Below are positions 1-8,031 of a stretch of 64,000 nt of DNA, piece after piece. The DNA is from Streptomyces sp. Ru71. GTDB lineage: Bacteria; Actinomycetota; Actinomycetes; Streptomycetales; Streptomycetaceae. A program made the position numbers and the translations under genes. The notes beneath the pieces were generated by a model that ran no database searches, was not told the DNA's origin, and saw only the letters and a program-made list of their open reading frames with translations. The stretch spans positions 1-64,000 of the forward strand of contig NZ_PQSS01000040.1 of NCBI RefSeq assembly GCF_002920535.1, in the 5' to 3' direction. Every line of letters starts with the position of its first letter. Positions within the stretch are counted from its first letter, which is position 1.

Positions 1-203
1 TCGGGGCCGGGGTGGGGGGTGTCCGTCCTCGGTCCGGCCCACTGTCTCCGACACGGTGAGGGTCGGCGGTGCCGGCCGCTGCGGGCGGACACCCCCCACC
101 CCGTCCCCTTCCCGCCGTGGGCGGCTGCGGCCCGCCATCGGCTTAGCTGGCGGCCGCCGCGCGGGGCGGCACCCGTATCCGCATAGCTGCGGGCAGTCGT
201 GCC

Positions 204-239
204 TCCCCCAGTGCCTTAAGGGCCTGGGAGGTGCCCCCA
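204..239. repeat. Nested hairpin segment 1 inside the long repeat
   Basis: A segment running from TCCCCCAGTGCC to GGTGCCCCCA sits between blocks that are almost contiguous in the other copy (near 14835-14850). It is self-complementary (CCCCCAG against CTGGGAGG and GGGCC), as expected of a small inserted palindromic element. Insertion in copy 1 or loss from copy 2 cannot be separated from two copies. Confidence 0.55.
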
Positions 240-257
240 GGGCGGCACGGGTGGGCG

Positions 258-296
258 CTGGGGGTCCCCCCTGCTCGAAGAGCTTGGGGGAGGCAC
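258..296. repeat. Nested hairpin segment 2 inside the long repeat
   Basis: A second segment, starting CTGGGGGTCCCCCCTG and ending GCTTGGGGGAGGCAC, interrupts copy 1 where copy 2 has only a short unrelated stretch. It forms a strong stem of G-run against C-run. Very similar hairpins are, from memory, common between Streptomyces genes. Confidence 0.55.
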
Positions 297-399
297 CCCG
301 TCGCGCCGGGTTGCGCGTACCACCCCCGGCCCGCTGGGGCGCCGGGGACCTGGAAATGCCGGGCTTCGTGACCTACCCCCGGCCGGCGGAGGCCCGTGG

Positions 400-855
400 T
401 CAGCTGTGGGCTGCCAGGACGCCCGAGGCGAAGGACGTGTCGCAGACCGGGCGGGCGAAGGACTGGGCTCGGGACGGGCCGTAGACCCGGACCGCGGCGC
501 GGCCCAGGGCACGGGCGATGGAGGCGCAGTGCTTGGCCAGCGACGGCTTGTCGTTGACGACCTGCTGGAGGTGGGTGAGGGCGATGCCGGGGTCCTTCTG
601 CTGGAGCTCGGCCAGCAGTTGGTCGCGCAGGACGTCCTGAGGCGCGCGGCGGGCGGTGTTCTTGGCGTCCGCACGCGTCACGTCGGTGGCGGTGAGCACC
701 GAGTCCGAGGGGTTCCCGGACCAGTTGACCCGGGTGACCGCGAGGGTCCCGGAGAGCACCATGACGACGGGCAGGACGAGGGCGAGGGTGCGGCCGATCC
801 GGCGGGCGGGGCCCCGATGGCCGCGTCGGGTCTGTTGGGTGGTGGAGTGCTTCAC
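400..855 (-). CDS. Small membrane-anchored or secreted protein of unknown function
   Basis: 151 aa. A basic N-terminus (KHSTTQQTRRGHRGPARRIGR) leads into one hydrophobic segment at about residues 24-42 (TLALVLPVVMVLSGTLAVT), so it is a signal anchor or signal peptide without a lipobox. The rest is a roughly 105-residue exported domain with two cysteines (SLAKHCASIA and ARPVCDTSF) that could pair. I recognise no family. It starts at an ATG next to a poorly conserved upstream region, is transcribed alone, and its 3' end faces the long repeat. Codon use is ordinary high-GC, so it looks like a real gene. Confidence 0.72.
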   Translation of the reverse strand: MKHSTTQQTRRGHRGPARRIGRTLALVLPVVMVLSGTLAVTRVNWSGNPSDSVLTATDVTRADAKNTARRAPQDVLRDQLLAELQQKDPGIALTHLQQVVNDKPSLAKHCASIARALGRAAVRVYGPSRAQSFARPVCDTSFASGVLAAHS

Positions 856-995
856 GCGTGTGAGGGTAGCGCCCGGTAATGATTTGGCGACATTTAGTCA
901 CCTGTTCGGGGGATGGGAGAGGGGGGATTTTTGGGTAGCGGGTTGACGGGCAGGGGTCGAAATGGGGTATTTGCCGGGGTATTTGTCGACAACGA

Positions 996-1029
996 GAAGG
1001 GCCCCGCGGCAGTTCGCGGGGCCCTCTTC
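996..1029. terminator. Rho-independent-type terminator after msiK
   Basis: Perfect 11-bp stem AGGGCCCCGCG / CGCGGGGCCCT with a 6-nt loop, flanked by GA/TC extensions. It lies about 40 bp beyond the msiK stop. The stem is symmetrical, so it could also stop transcription from the other side. Confidence 0.85.
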
Positions 1030-1066
1030 GTCAACCTGGGTGAATCACCCGGGATTTTCCGGGTGT

Positions 1067-2155
1067 TCAGTCCGACAGGCGAGCGCCCGTCGACGTGGAG
1101 AACACGTGGGTCTCGCCCGAGCGCGGCACGACGTGCAGCGTGCTGCCCTTCTCCGGGACCTCACGGCCGCCGACGCGGACGACGAGGTCCTTGGTCTCGC
1201 TGCCGACCTTGGCGGTGCCGTAGACGAACGCGTCGGAGCCCAGCTCCTCGACGACGTTGACGGTGACCGCGACACCGAGGTCGGAGTCGGGGCCGGCCAC
1301 GTCGAAGTGCTCGGGGCGGACGCCGACGGTGACCGTCTTGTCGGTGGTGGCGGAGAGGGCGTCGCGGTCGACCGGGACGACGCTGTTGCCGAACTTGACG
1401 CCGCCGTCGGTGATCGGGACCTCGACGAGGTTCATCGCCGGGGAGCCGATGAAGCCGGCCACGAAGAGGTTGGCGGGCCTGTCGTACATGTTGCGCGGGG
1501 TGTCCACCTGCTGGAGCAGGCCGTCCTTGAGGACCGCGACGCGGTCGCCCATGGTGAGGGCCTCGACCTGGTCGTGGGTGACGTAGACCGTGGTGATGCC
1601 CAGGCGGCGCTGGAGGGAGGCGATCTGGGTGCGGGTGGAGACGCGGAGCTTGGCGTCCAGGTTGGACAGCGGCTCGTCCATGAGGAAGACCTGCGGCTCA
1701 CGGACGATCGCGCGGCCCATCGCCACACGCTGGCGCTGACCGCCGGAGAGCGCCTTCGGCTTGCGGTCCAGGTACTGGGTGAGGTCGAGGATCTTCGCGG
1801 CCTCCTCGACCTTCTGCCGGATCTCCGCCTTCGGCACGCCGGCGATCTTGAGCGCGAAGCCCATGTTGTCGGCGACCGTCATGTGCGGGTAGAGCGCGTA
1901 GTTCTGGAACACCATGGCGATGTCCCGGTCCTTCGGCGGCAGGTGCGTGACGTCGCGGTCGCCGATGCGGATCGCGCCGCCGTTGACGTCCTCCAGGCCC
2001 GCGAGCATCCGCAGGGAGGTGGACTTGCCGCAGCCGGACGGACCGACCAGGACGAGGAACTCCCCGTCGGCGATCTCGATGTCCAGGGCGTCGACGGCGG
2101 GCTTGTCGGAACCCGGGTAGATCCGGGTCGCCTTGTCGAACGTGACAGTGGCCAT
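1067..2155 (-). CDS. msiK: MsiK, shared ATPase of sugar ABC importers
   Basis: 362 aa cytoplasmic ATPase of the MalK/UgpC type. Walker A GPSGCGKST is at about residues 38-46, the signature LSGGQ at 137-141, Walker B FLMDEP at 157-162, followed by a C-terminal regulatory OB-fold region (VGVRPEHFDV). The start is ATG 2155, preceded on the minus strand by a G-rich ribosome site (GAAGGGGG); an in-frame upstream extension to 2341 has no family similarity. In Streptomyces MsiK energises several sugar importers whose own operons lack an ATPase, including cellobiose, maltose and chitobiose systems. It is monocistronic here, as expected, with its own terminator and a dre-like site in the leader. Confidence 0.93.
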   Translation of the reverse strand: MATVTFDKATRIYPGSDKPAVDALDIEIADGEFLVLVGPSGCGKSTSLRMLAGLEDVNGGAIRIGDRDVTHLPPKDRDIAMVFQNYALYPHMTVADNMGFALKIAGVPKAEIRQKVEEAAKILDLTQYLDRKPKALSGGQRQRVAMGRAIVREPQVFLMDEPLSNLDAKLRVSTRTQIASLQRRLGITTVYVTHDQVEALTMGDRVAVLKDGLLQQVDTPRNMYDRPANLFVAGFIGSPAMNLVEVPITDGGVKFGNSVVPVDRDALSATTDKTVTVGVRPEHFDVAGPDSDLGVAVTVNVVEELGSDAFVYGTAKVGSETKDLVVRVGGREVPEKGSTLHVVPRSGETHVFSTSTGARLSD

Positions 2156-2214
2156 GGTGAATGGGCCCCCTTCTACCGGCAGGAACGTGCCGGACGATCC
2201 GTTGTAGGAAGGTG

Positions 2215-2230
2215 GTTGGTGTAGTCCACG
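2215..2230. promoter_or_regulatory. Possible DasR operator (dre-like) upstream of msiK
   Basis: GTTGGTGTAGTCCACG matches the DasR consensus ACTGGTCTAGACCACT at 11 of 16 positions. It lies 60 bp upstream of the msiK ATG. A site here makes biological sense because MsiK powers chitobiose uptake, but the match alone is modest. Confidence 0.45.
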
Positions 2231-2372
2231 CAGGTGAACTGGCTCAGGACGGTACCTGGCGTTCACCTGGTCTGTCAGTAGGTGGGCCCCTGTGAACTTC
2301 GCGGAAATTTTCGATCGGGGCGCCGCGCGAGGTGGGTACACTGCACGGGCGTGTCCGTGCGCACGGACACGG

Positions 2373-2446
2373 GCCTCCTTAGCTCAGCTGGTTAGAGCGC
2401 CGCTCTTGTAAAGCGAAGGTCGTCGGTTCGAATCCGACAGGGGGCT
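2373..2446 (+). tRNA. tRNA-Thr, anticodon TGT
   Basis: Cloverleaf can be drawn by hand. The acceptor GCCTCCT pairs with AGGGGGC. The D-arm contains AGCTCAGCTGGTTAGAGC, the anticodon loop CTTGTAA has TGT at 2407-2409, and the T-arm GTCGG-TTCGAAT-CCGAC is perfect. The discriminator is T at 2446 and CCA is not encoded. It sits alone between msiK and the hydrolase gene. Confidence 0.97.
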
Positions 2447-2555
2447 CTGGGAAACTCGCCCTGACCTGGGGTTCTTCCGGGTGGGGTGGTCTTTCGGCCT
2501 CGGGCTTCTTGTCCGGGGCCGTTTGTGTGTGTGGGGGAGGCGGCGGCAGGGGCGG

Positions 2556-4097
2556 CTAGGGCTCGCGGTAGTACACGTCGTGGGGCGGGAGGTGGCCGGC
2601 CGTGAGGTAGGTGCGGATGGTTGCGTTCACGCACGCGTTGTTCTCGCCGACCGTGTGGTGGTGGCCGCCCTGGAGGGTGACTAGGCGGGAGCTCGGGAGC
2701 AGGCTTCGCAGGGTCCGGGCGCCCTCGTAGGGGGTGCGGGGGTCGCCGGTTGTCGCGGCGAGGAGGACGGGCGCGTCCTTGTCCACGGTGGTGGGCTGCT
2801 CGCGCGGAGGCGTCGGCCAGAAGGCGCAGGGCGTGATGTTGTGCACGGCGGGTCCGAAGAGCGGGTGGGTGCGGCGGCTGCGCTGGATGTCGTGCCAGTA
2901 GGTCTCCGGGTCGCGCGGGGCGGCGACGTCGCCGCACAGGACGGCGGTCGCGGCACTGCCGTACGCGGAGTCCGCTCCCGTGGTCAGGAACGTCAGCGTG
3001 GTTCTTAGGTCCGTGCTCGGGAGCGCCGGTTTGCGGCCGGCGGCCTTCGCGAGCACGGTCAGTGTGTCGGCGAGAGCCTTTCGGGCTCCGTCCGAGTCGT
3101 CGGCCAGGCCCGAGACCAGCAGCGTCGGAATGATCGTGTCGTCCACCCGGAACACCTCCGGGGGTACCCCGATGATCAGTGGCTCCTGCGCCGCGGCCCG
3201 TTCGATGCCGTTGATGCGGTCCAGTACCTCGGCGCGTGTCCGGCCGAGCCCGTACGCGTCGTGGCGGTCCGCTGCCCAGGTCGCCCAGGCGGAGAGTGCC
3301 GCCTCGTTCGCCGGTGCCGTGTCCCTCAGCAGCCGGGTGTCGTAGCGCAGGGGGTTCACGGGGCCGTCGAAGACGGCGCGGTCGAAGCGGCCGGGGAACA
3401 GCTGGGTGTAGACGGTGCCCAGGTAGGTGGCGTACGAGAAGCCGTAGTAGGAGATCCGGTTCTCGCCGAGGGCGGCGCGTACGACGTCGAGGTCGCGAGC
3501 TGCGTTTCGGGTCGTCACGTACGGCAGGAGGGTCGGCTGTGTACTGCGGCAGCGGTCGGCCAGGTCCTTCTGGAAGGCCACCTGGCGTTCGAAGCTGCCC
3601 CGGGTGAGGCCGGCCGAACGGAACGCGAAGCCGGTGGGCCACTCGCAGTCGAGAGGTTCGCTGCGCCCGACGAACCGCGGGTCGTAGCCGACGACGTCGA
3701 AACGGGAGGCGATGCCCGCGAGGGAGGCAGGCGGTTCGGCACCCGCCGAGAGTGCCGAGTCGCCCGGGCCGCCGGCGACCAGGACCAGGGTGCCGATCCG
3801 GTGCGCGGTGTCGGTGGCCGCGATCCGTGACACGGCCACCGTGGTCGTACGGCCGCCGGGGGCGTCGTAGTCGAGCGGGACGGTGATCGCGGCACACCGC
3901 GCACCGTTGCGCTCCAGCCTCTTCCCGATCTCGTCGTGCGGGCCCCGCACACAGCTCGTCCACTCGACGTGCTGGTGGTGGTAGCGCTCCAGCGGGTTCG
4001 CGGGCGCGCTCGCGCCCGTCAAGGAGATGAGGAGCCCTGCGACGCCGATCAGCGAGCGGCGGATTCCGGTGATCACGTTCGTCACGCTAGGTGTCAT
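2556..4097 (-). CDS. Secreted alpha/beta-hydrolase, tripeptidyl aminopeptidase (TAP) type
   Basis: 513 aa. The N-terminus has a signal peptide (RRSLIGVAGLLISLTGASAPA). The hydrolase core shows the oxyanion region LVLVAGGPG (about 104-112), the nucleophile elbow GFSYAT with Ser221, and the C-terminal TAP-like half with a candidate Asp in TTGDPRTPYEGA and His in QGGHHHTVGE. These are features of S33-type exported peptidases or esterases, such as the S. lividans tripeptidyl aminopeptidase family. ATG 4097 directly precedes the signal peptide; an upstream in-frame extension is not convincing. Eight or more cysteines suggest disulfides. The exact substrate cannot be read from sequence. Confidence 0.88.
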   Translation of the reverse strand: MTPSVTNVITGIRRSLIGVAGLLISLTGASAPANPLERYHHQHVEWTSCVRGPHDEIGKRLERNGARCAAITVPLDYDAPGGRTTTVAVSRIAATDTAHRIGTLVLVAGGPGDSALSAGAEPPASLAGIASRFDVVGYDPRFVGRSEPLDCEWPTGFAFRSAGLTRGSFERQVAFQKDLADRCRSTQPTLLPYVTTRNAARDLDVVRAALGENRISYYGFSYATYLGTVYTQLFPGRFDRAVFDGPVNPLRYDTRLLRDTAPANEAALSAWATWAADRHDAYGLGRTRAEVLDRINGIERAAAQEPLIIGVPPEVFRVDDTIIPTLLVSGLADDSDGARKALADTLTVLAKAAGRKPALPSTDLRTTLTFLTTGADSAYGSAATAVLCGDVAAPRDPETYWHDIQRSRRTHPLFGPAVHNITPCAFWPTPPREQPTTVDKDAPVLLAATTGDPRTPYEGARTLRSLLPSSRLVTLQGGHHHTVGENNACVNATIRTYLTAGHLPPHDVYYREP

Positions 4098-4248
4098 GGC
4101 CTGGGGCTGCCTGCCAGGTTCACCCGCACGGCCGTGTCGCCGTCCATGTGCCTCGTACGAGCGAATCCCTCCGCGAAAGCCGCCCGCCGCTGCTCGCCGG
4201 TGACGATGATGACGCCCGGCGGGCTTCGGGGCGGAAGGGCGGGCGACG

Positions 4249-4635
4249 GTGAGCGGGACGAGGGCGCGGCTGCTGCTGCGGGTGCTGGCCGACAGCGGCG
4301 CGGACCCGGAGGCGGCGGAGCGACAGCTCCGATGGCTGTGGGAGGAACTGGCGGAGCTGGACGTCGACTCGCTCTCCTCGGTCACGGCGACGGAACCGGT
4401 TCCCGGCGCGAAGGGCGATGGCCAGGTGGTCGGCGCCCTGCTGGTGACGCTGTCGCAGTCGCCTCAACTGCTGACGGCGGTGCTCGACGTCGCGGGCCAG
4501 TGGCTCGGCCGGCTGCGCGGTGCGCCCTGCACGGTGCGGATCGAGCTGGACGGGGACGTACTGGAGCTTTCCCACGCCTCGGCGGAGCAACAGGAGCGGC
4601 TGGTCGAGGCGTTCGTCGCCCGTCATGCCCGATGA
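4249..4635 (+). CDS. EACC1 (effector-associated constant component) protein
   Basis: 128 aa, GTG start behind GGAAGGGCGGG. The sequence has the marks of the EACC1 family: an N-terminal helix with a WEEL..LDVDS segment, a hydrophobic middle (VVGALLVTLSQSPQLLTAVLDVAGQWLG), and a C-terminal beta/helix ending TVRIELDGDVLELSHASAEQQERLV. EACC1 proteins were described as constant partners of variable effectors (caspases, trypsins, others) in NTP-linked or self/non-self conflict systems of multicellular bacteria. The stop codon overlaps the start of the caspase gene (ATGA), so the two proteins are probably made in a fixed ratio and act together. The family call is by pattern, not by search. Confidence 0.8.
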   Translation: MSGTRARLLLRVLADSGADPEAAERQLRWLWEELAELDVDSLSSVTATEPVPGAKGDGQVVGALLVTLSQSPQLLTAVLDVAGQWLGRLRGAPCTVRIELDGDVLELSHASAEQQERLVEAFVARHAR

Positions 4636-6506
4636 CTCCGGGCCCGGGCCGCTTCGCGCTGATCATCGCGAGCGGCACCTTCGACGATCCCGCCTTCCGG
4701 GCGCTGCGGGCTCCGGCCCAGGACGCGGCGGAGCTCGCACGCGTGCTGGGCGACGACCAGGTCGGCGGCTTTTCCGTGCAGACCTCGGCCGACGAGCCCA
4801 TGCACCTGGTGCTGGAGCGCGTCGAGGAGTTCTTCGCTGATCGCAGCCCCGGGGATCTGCTGGTGCTGTACTTCACCGGTCACGGCGTGAAGGACGACTC
4901 CGGCGAGCTGCACTTCGTCTGCCGCACCACCAAGTTGAACCGCCTCGCCTCCACCGCCGTGTCGGCCGCGTTCGTCAACCGCTGCATGGACCGGTGCCGG
5001 GCCCGGAGCATCGTGCTGCTGCTGGACTGCTGCTACAGCGGGGCGTTCGCCCGGTCGATGCTGGCCAAAGCGGACGGGACCGTACAGCTGGCCGAGCAGT
5101 TCCCGGGCCGGGGCCGGGCCATCGTCACGGCCTCACGCGCACTGGAGTACGCCTTCGAAGGCGGTGAGCTGACCGGCTCATCCGGTGTCCCGCAGGCCTC
5201 TCACTTCACGCACGCGCTGGTCACCGGCCTGGACACCGGCGCGGCCGACCGTGACGGCGACGGGCTGATCACGCTGGACGAGCTGTACGACTTCGTGCAC
5301 GAGCGCGTCCGGGAGGTCAGCCCGCGCCAGACTCCGGGACTGTGGCAGCTCGGCGTGGAGGGCCGCCTCGTCATCGCCCGCTCCCGCACCGCCCCGGCCG
5401 ACGCCCGGCTCACCGACGTACTGCAGTCCACGGACGGGCCACTGAGACCGGTGACGCTGACCGCGCCCGCCCGCCTGATGGTGTGGCAGACGGTGCTGCT
5501 GGCCGCGTGTCTGGGCCTCATGCTGGAGGGATTCCTGCACGGGGCGTTCCTGCGGGCGAGCTTCTTCCTGTTCCTCGCCTGGGCGGCCGGCGACGCCCTG
5601 CACCGTTCCATGGGCGGCGTGTGCTTCTCCGACGACGGCATGCTGGTGCGCTCCGCACTGCGGACCCGGCTGATCCCGTGGCGGGAGGTCGTCGGCGTCG
5701 AGGCCCTGCGGACCCCCCTGGGCCGCTCGGTCCTGGTGCACCGTGTGACCCTGCTGAACCACGGCCGGCGGACCATCCTGCCCTCCCCGCGCACCCACGT
5801 GTTCGCGCGCGACGCCGACTTCGACGCCAAGGTCGCGGCGATCCAGCGGTGGCGGGACCGCCTGTCGTCCGCGCCGCGCACCGCTCCGACGGGCGCCGTG
5901 CGCCGCCTGTGGTACCTGTGCGCCTACCTTGCCGTGCCGGTCATGCTGCTCGCCCAGAGCCTGGTCTTCGAGGGCGCCTACTGGAGCCAGCCCTGGTGGC
6001 CCTGGCGCCACGAGGCGGCATCCCTCCCCCACCCGTGCGACCTCTTCACGGCCGCCCCGGCCCCCGCCGCACTCGTCGGCGAGGGGGAAGGCATGCGCAG
6101 CGGGCGCGACGAGCACGAGCGGGCCTGCGGGTGGCGGAGCAGGACCGGCCCCGACCCCGAATTCACGCTGACGCTGCGCCGCTTCGACTACGAGCTCCTC
6201 AAGACCGGCAGCGACAACGCCCGCGACGACTTCGACCAGAAGCTCGGGTGGCCGGCAAGCCTGCGGCGGCCACTCACGCACCTCGGTGAGAAGGCGTACA
6301 TGACCAACCCGGACTATCTGCGCCCCGACGGCATGAACCACATCGTCGTCCTGGTCCTCAGGGCGAACGTCGTCGTGGAGGTCACCTACGACGGGAAGAT
6401 GCCGCCCGGCCCGGCCGCCGAGCACGCCGAGCGGATCGCCCGAACCACGATGACCCGCATCGACCATTCCTTCCAGCACCGTCTGCTCGGTCTGATCAAG
6501 GTCTGA
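4632..6506 (+). CDS. Membrane-anchored caspase-like (C14) protease, effector of an EACC1 module
   Basis: 624 aa, ATG overlapping the EACC1 stop. Residues 6-250 are a caspase/metacaspase fold with the catalytic pair His84 (YFTGHG) and Cys134 (LLLDCCYSG). A calcium-loop-like stretch DRDGDGLITLDEL lies at 206-218. Two hydrophobic segments follow (about 284-302 and 306-322), then a compact domain at about 328-410 (CFSDDGMLVRS..RTRLIPWREV) that looks like a bacterial PH-like fold. A third hydrophobic segment lies at 425-446, with a roughly 175-residue tail containing two to three Cys (HPCDLF, ERACGW). The protease faces the cytoplasm if the first pair forms a hairpin. It probably acts as a suicide or signalling protease activated with EACC1; the trigger is unknown. 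Confidence 0.87.
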   Translation: MTPGPGRFALIIASGTFDDPAFRALRAPAQDAAELARVLGDDQVGGFSVQTSADEPMHLVLERVEEFFADRSPGDLLVLYFTGHGVKDDSGELHFVCRTTKLNRLASTAVSAAFVNRCMDRCRARSIVLLLDCCYSGAFARSMLAKADGTVQLAEQFPGRGRAIVTASRALEYAFEGGELTGSSGVPQASHFTHALVTGLDTGAADRDGDGLITLDELYDFVHERVREVSPRQTPGLWQLGVEGRLVIARSRTAPADARLTDVLQSTDGPLRPVTLTAPARLMVWQTVLLAACLGLMLEGFLHGAFLRASFFLFLAWAAGDALHRSMGGVCFSDDGMLVRSALRTRLIPWREVVGVEALRTPLGRSVLVHRVTLLNHGRRTILPSPRTHVFARDADFDAKVAAIQRWRDRLSSAPRTAPTGAVRRLWYLCAYLAVPVMLLAQSLVFEGAYWSQPWWPWRHEAASLPHPCDLFTAAPAPAALVGEGEGMRSGRDEHERACGWRSRTGPDPEFTLTLRRFDYELLKTGSDNARDDFDQKLGWPASLRRPLTHLGEKAYMTNPDYLRPDGMNHIVVLVLRANVVVEVTYDGKMPPGPAAEHAERIARTTMTRIDHSFQHRLLGLIKV

Positions 6507-6553
6507 TCAACCTCCGATCCGGCCGCGCCCGGGTGGCCTGACCCGGGCTTCGG

Positions 6554-7030
6554 TCACTGCGTGCCGAGCTTCTCCAGCGCCTCGTCGGTCAGGCGGTACA
6601 CCGTCCACTCGTCCTGCGGGCGGGCGCCGAGGGACTCGTAGAAGCCGATCGCGGGCTCGTTCCAGTCGAGGACCGACCATTCCAGGCGCTGGTAGCCGCG
6701 CTCCACGCAGATCCGGGCCAGTTCGGTGAGCAGGGCCTTGCCGTGGCCGGCGCCGCGGGCCTCGGGGCGTACGAAGAGGTCTTCCAGGTAGATGCCGTGC
6801 GTGCCGCGCCAGGTGGAGAAGGAGCGGAACCACAGCGCGAAGCCGACCGCCTCGCCGGTGTCGTCGTCCTCGGCGATGTGCGCGAAGGCGGCGGGGGCGT
6901 CGCCGAAGAGGGCGGCGTGGAGCTGGGCGGGGGTCGCCTTCGCCTCGTCGGGGGCCTTCTCGTAGGCGGCGAGTTCCCGGATCAGGGTGTGGATGACGGG
7001 GATGTCGGCGGCAGTGGCGGGGCGGATCAT
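6554..7030 (-). CDS. GNAT-family N-acetyltransferase
   Basis: 158 aa. The acetyl-CoA-binding motif A is ARGAGHGKALL at about residues 91-101 and the closing motif is WNEPAIGFYESLGA. The N-terminal half (IRPATAADIPVIHTLIRELAAYEKAPDE) resembles the diamine/spermidine acetyltransferase branch, with conserved YEK and the SFSTWRGTHGIYLEDLFV strand. ATG 7030. Substrate is likely a polyamine or another small amine, but this is inference. The gene is followed on the same strand (upstream in transcription) by the aminoglycoside-kinase-like gene 26 bp away, so they may be co-transcribed. Confidence 0.9.
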   Translation of the reverse strand: MIRPATAADIPVIHTLIRELAAYEKAPDEAKATPAQLHAALFGDAPAAFAHIAEDDDTGEAVGFALWFRSFSTWRGTHGIYLEDLFVRPEARGAGHGKALLTELARICVERGYQRLEWSVLDWNEPAIGFYESLGARPQDEWTVYRLTDEALEKLGTQ

Positions 7031-7056
7031 CGGGGCTCTTTCTCTTGTGTGGCGGA

Positions 7057-8031
7057 TCAGGCGGAGGGGGTGTCCGGCCGGGTCGGCGGTGCCGCCGAGC
7101 CGGCACTGGTGGTCCTCGGAGTGCGCAGGCGGCGGGCGATGTCGAGCTGGTCCAGGTCCAGGGGGCGGCCGTCCTTGATGTCCCACAGGGCGTTCTGCAG
7201 GAGGCGGCCCAGGGTCCAGGCGTGGGCGCGGTCGCGGTCCAGGCCCATGACCGAGGTCATCGCGTCGAAGCGCCGGCGGATGTCGTCGGGGTCGTAGCGG
7301 TTGTCGAGGGCCGGCCAGAGTTCGAAGCCGGGGTCGCCGGCCAGGGGCTTGGGGTCGATGGCGAGCCAGTCGGCGCGGTCGGCGGCCAGGACGTTCTCGT
7401 CGTGCAGGTCCCAGTGCAGCAGACGGTCGCCGGGCTCGTCCGCGACCTCGCGTACGGCGGCGGCGCAGTCGGCGAGGATGCGGCGGGCCTGCGGGTCGGG
7501 GACGCGCGGCAGTGCCCGGGGGGTCTCGTCGAGCATCCGGTGCGCGATGTCGCCGAGCCGGCGCAGGCCGGGCGGGGCGGGGGTGGCGTTGAGGTGGACC
7601 AGCAGACGGGCGATCACCTCGACGGCCTCGTGGACGTCGGGGAGGTGGGCGAGCATCCGGGTGGGGTCGAGGCGTTCCAGGAGCATCGTGCCCGTGGCCT
7701 CGTCGTGCTCCAGGAGCCGTACCGCGCCGTCGCCGTCCCACAGGCGCAGGGCGACGGGTTCACCCGCGCTCTCCTCGTCCAGGAGCTGGAGCTTGAGCAC
7801 GGCCGGGGTGCCGTCGGCGCGGACCACGGGCAGGACCAGGGCGCACACCCCGTACATCGACGGGCCGTCCAGCCGCAGCCGCCAGCGGTCCAGGAAGCCG
7901 GCCGCCAGGTCCGGCAGGGCCGCGATGAACGCCCGGCCCGCCTCCCCGTTGTACTCCGCCTGTGACGCCGCGAGCTCGCCCGGAATGTCGATCACCTGCC
8001 GGACGATACTGCCGTGCGTGAATCGGCTCAT
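7057..8031 (-). CDS. Aminoglycoside phosphotransferase-like kinase (streptomycin 6-kinase type)
   Basis: 324 aa. The kinase-like fold shows the nucleotide-binding lysine in PAVLKLQLLDEES, the catalytic loop HWDLHDENVL (about 206-215) and the Mg-binding IDPKPLAGDPGFEL. The arrangement IDPK.L.GDP is typical of the APH(6)/hydroxyurea phosphotransferase branch. Many chromosomal members have no shown resistance activity, so the substrate is open. The ATG at 8031 shares bases with the start codon of the divergent rhomboid-like gene; a GTG at 7995 is an alternative start. It runs 26 bp ahead of the GNAT gene. Confidence 0.86.
   Translation of the reverse strand: MSRFTHGSIVRQVIDIPGELAASQAEYNGEAGRAFIAALPDLAAGFLDRWRLRLDGPSMYGVCALVLPVVRADGTPAVLKLQLLDEESAGEPVALRLWDGDGAVRLLEHDEATGTMLLERLDPTRMLAHLPDVHEAVEVIARLLVHLNATPAPPGLRRLGDIAHRMLDETPRALPRVPDPQARRILADCAAAVREVADEPGDRLLHWDLHDENVLAADRADWLAIDPKPLAGDPGFELWPALDNRYDPDDIRRRFDAMTSVMGLDRDRAHAWTLGRLLQNALWDIKDGRPLDLDQLDIARRLRTPRTTSAGSAAPPTRPDTPSA

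Larger units (their letters stand above)
1..350 (+). repeat. Long GC-rich repeat, copy 1 (continues off the left edge)
   Basis: About 350 bp with no convincing gene. It is repeated in inverted orientation at 14766-15013. The two copies share long blocks: the opening GGGTGGGGGGT.TCCGTCCTCGG, the CCGGCCGCTGCGGGCGGACA block, and the closing CCGTCGCGCCGGGTTGCGC. Copy 1 is longer because two hairpin-forming segments (204-239 and 258-296) interrupt it. Function is unknown; it probably starts before base 1. Confidence 0.75.
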
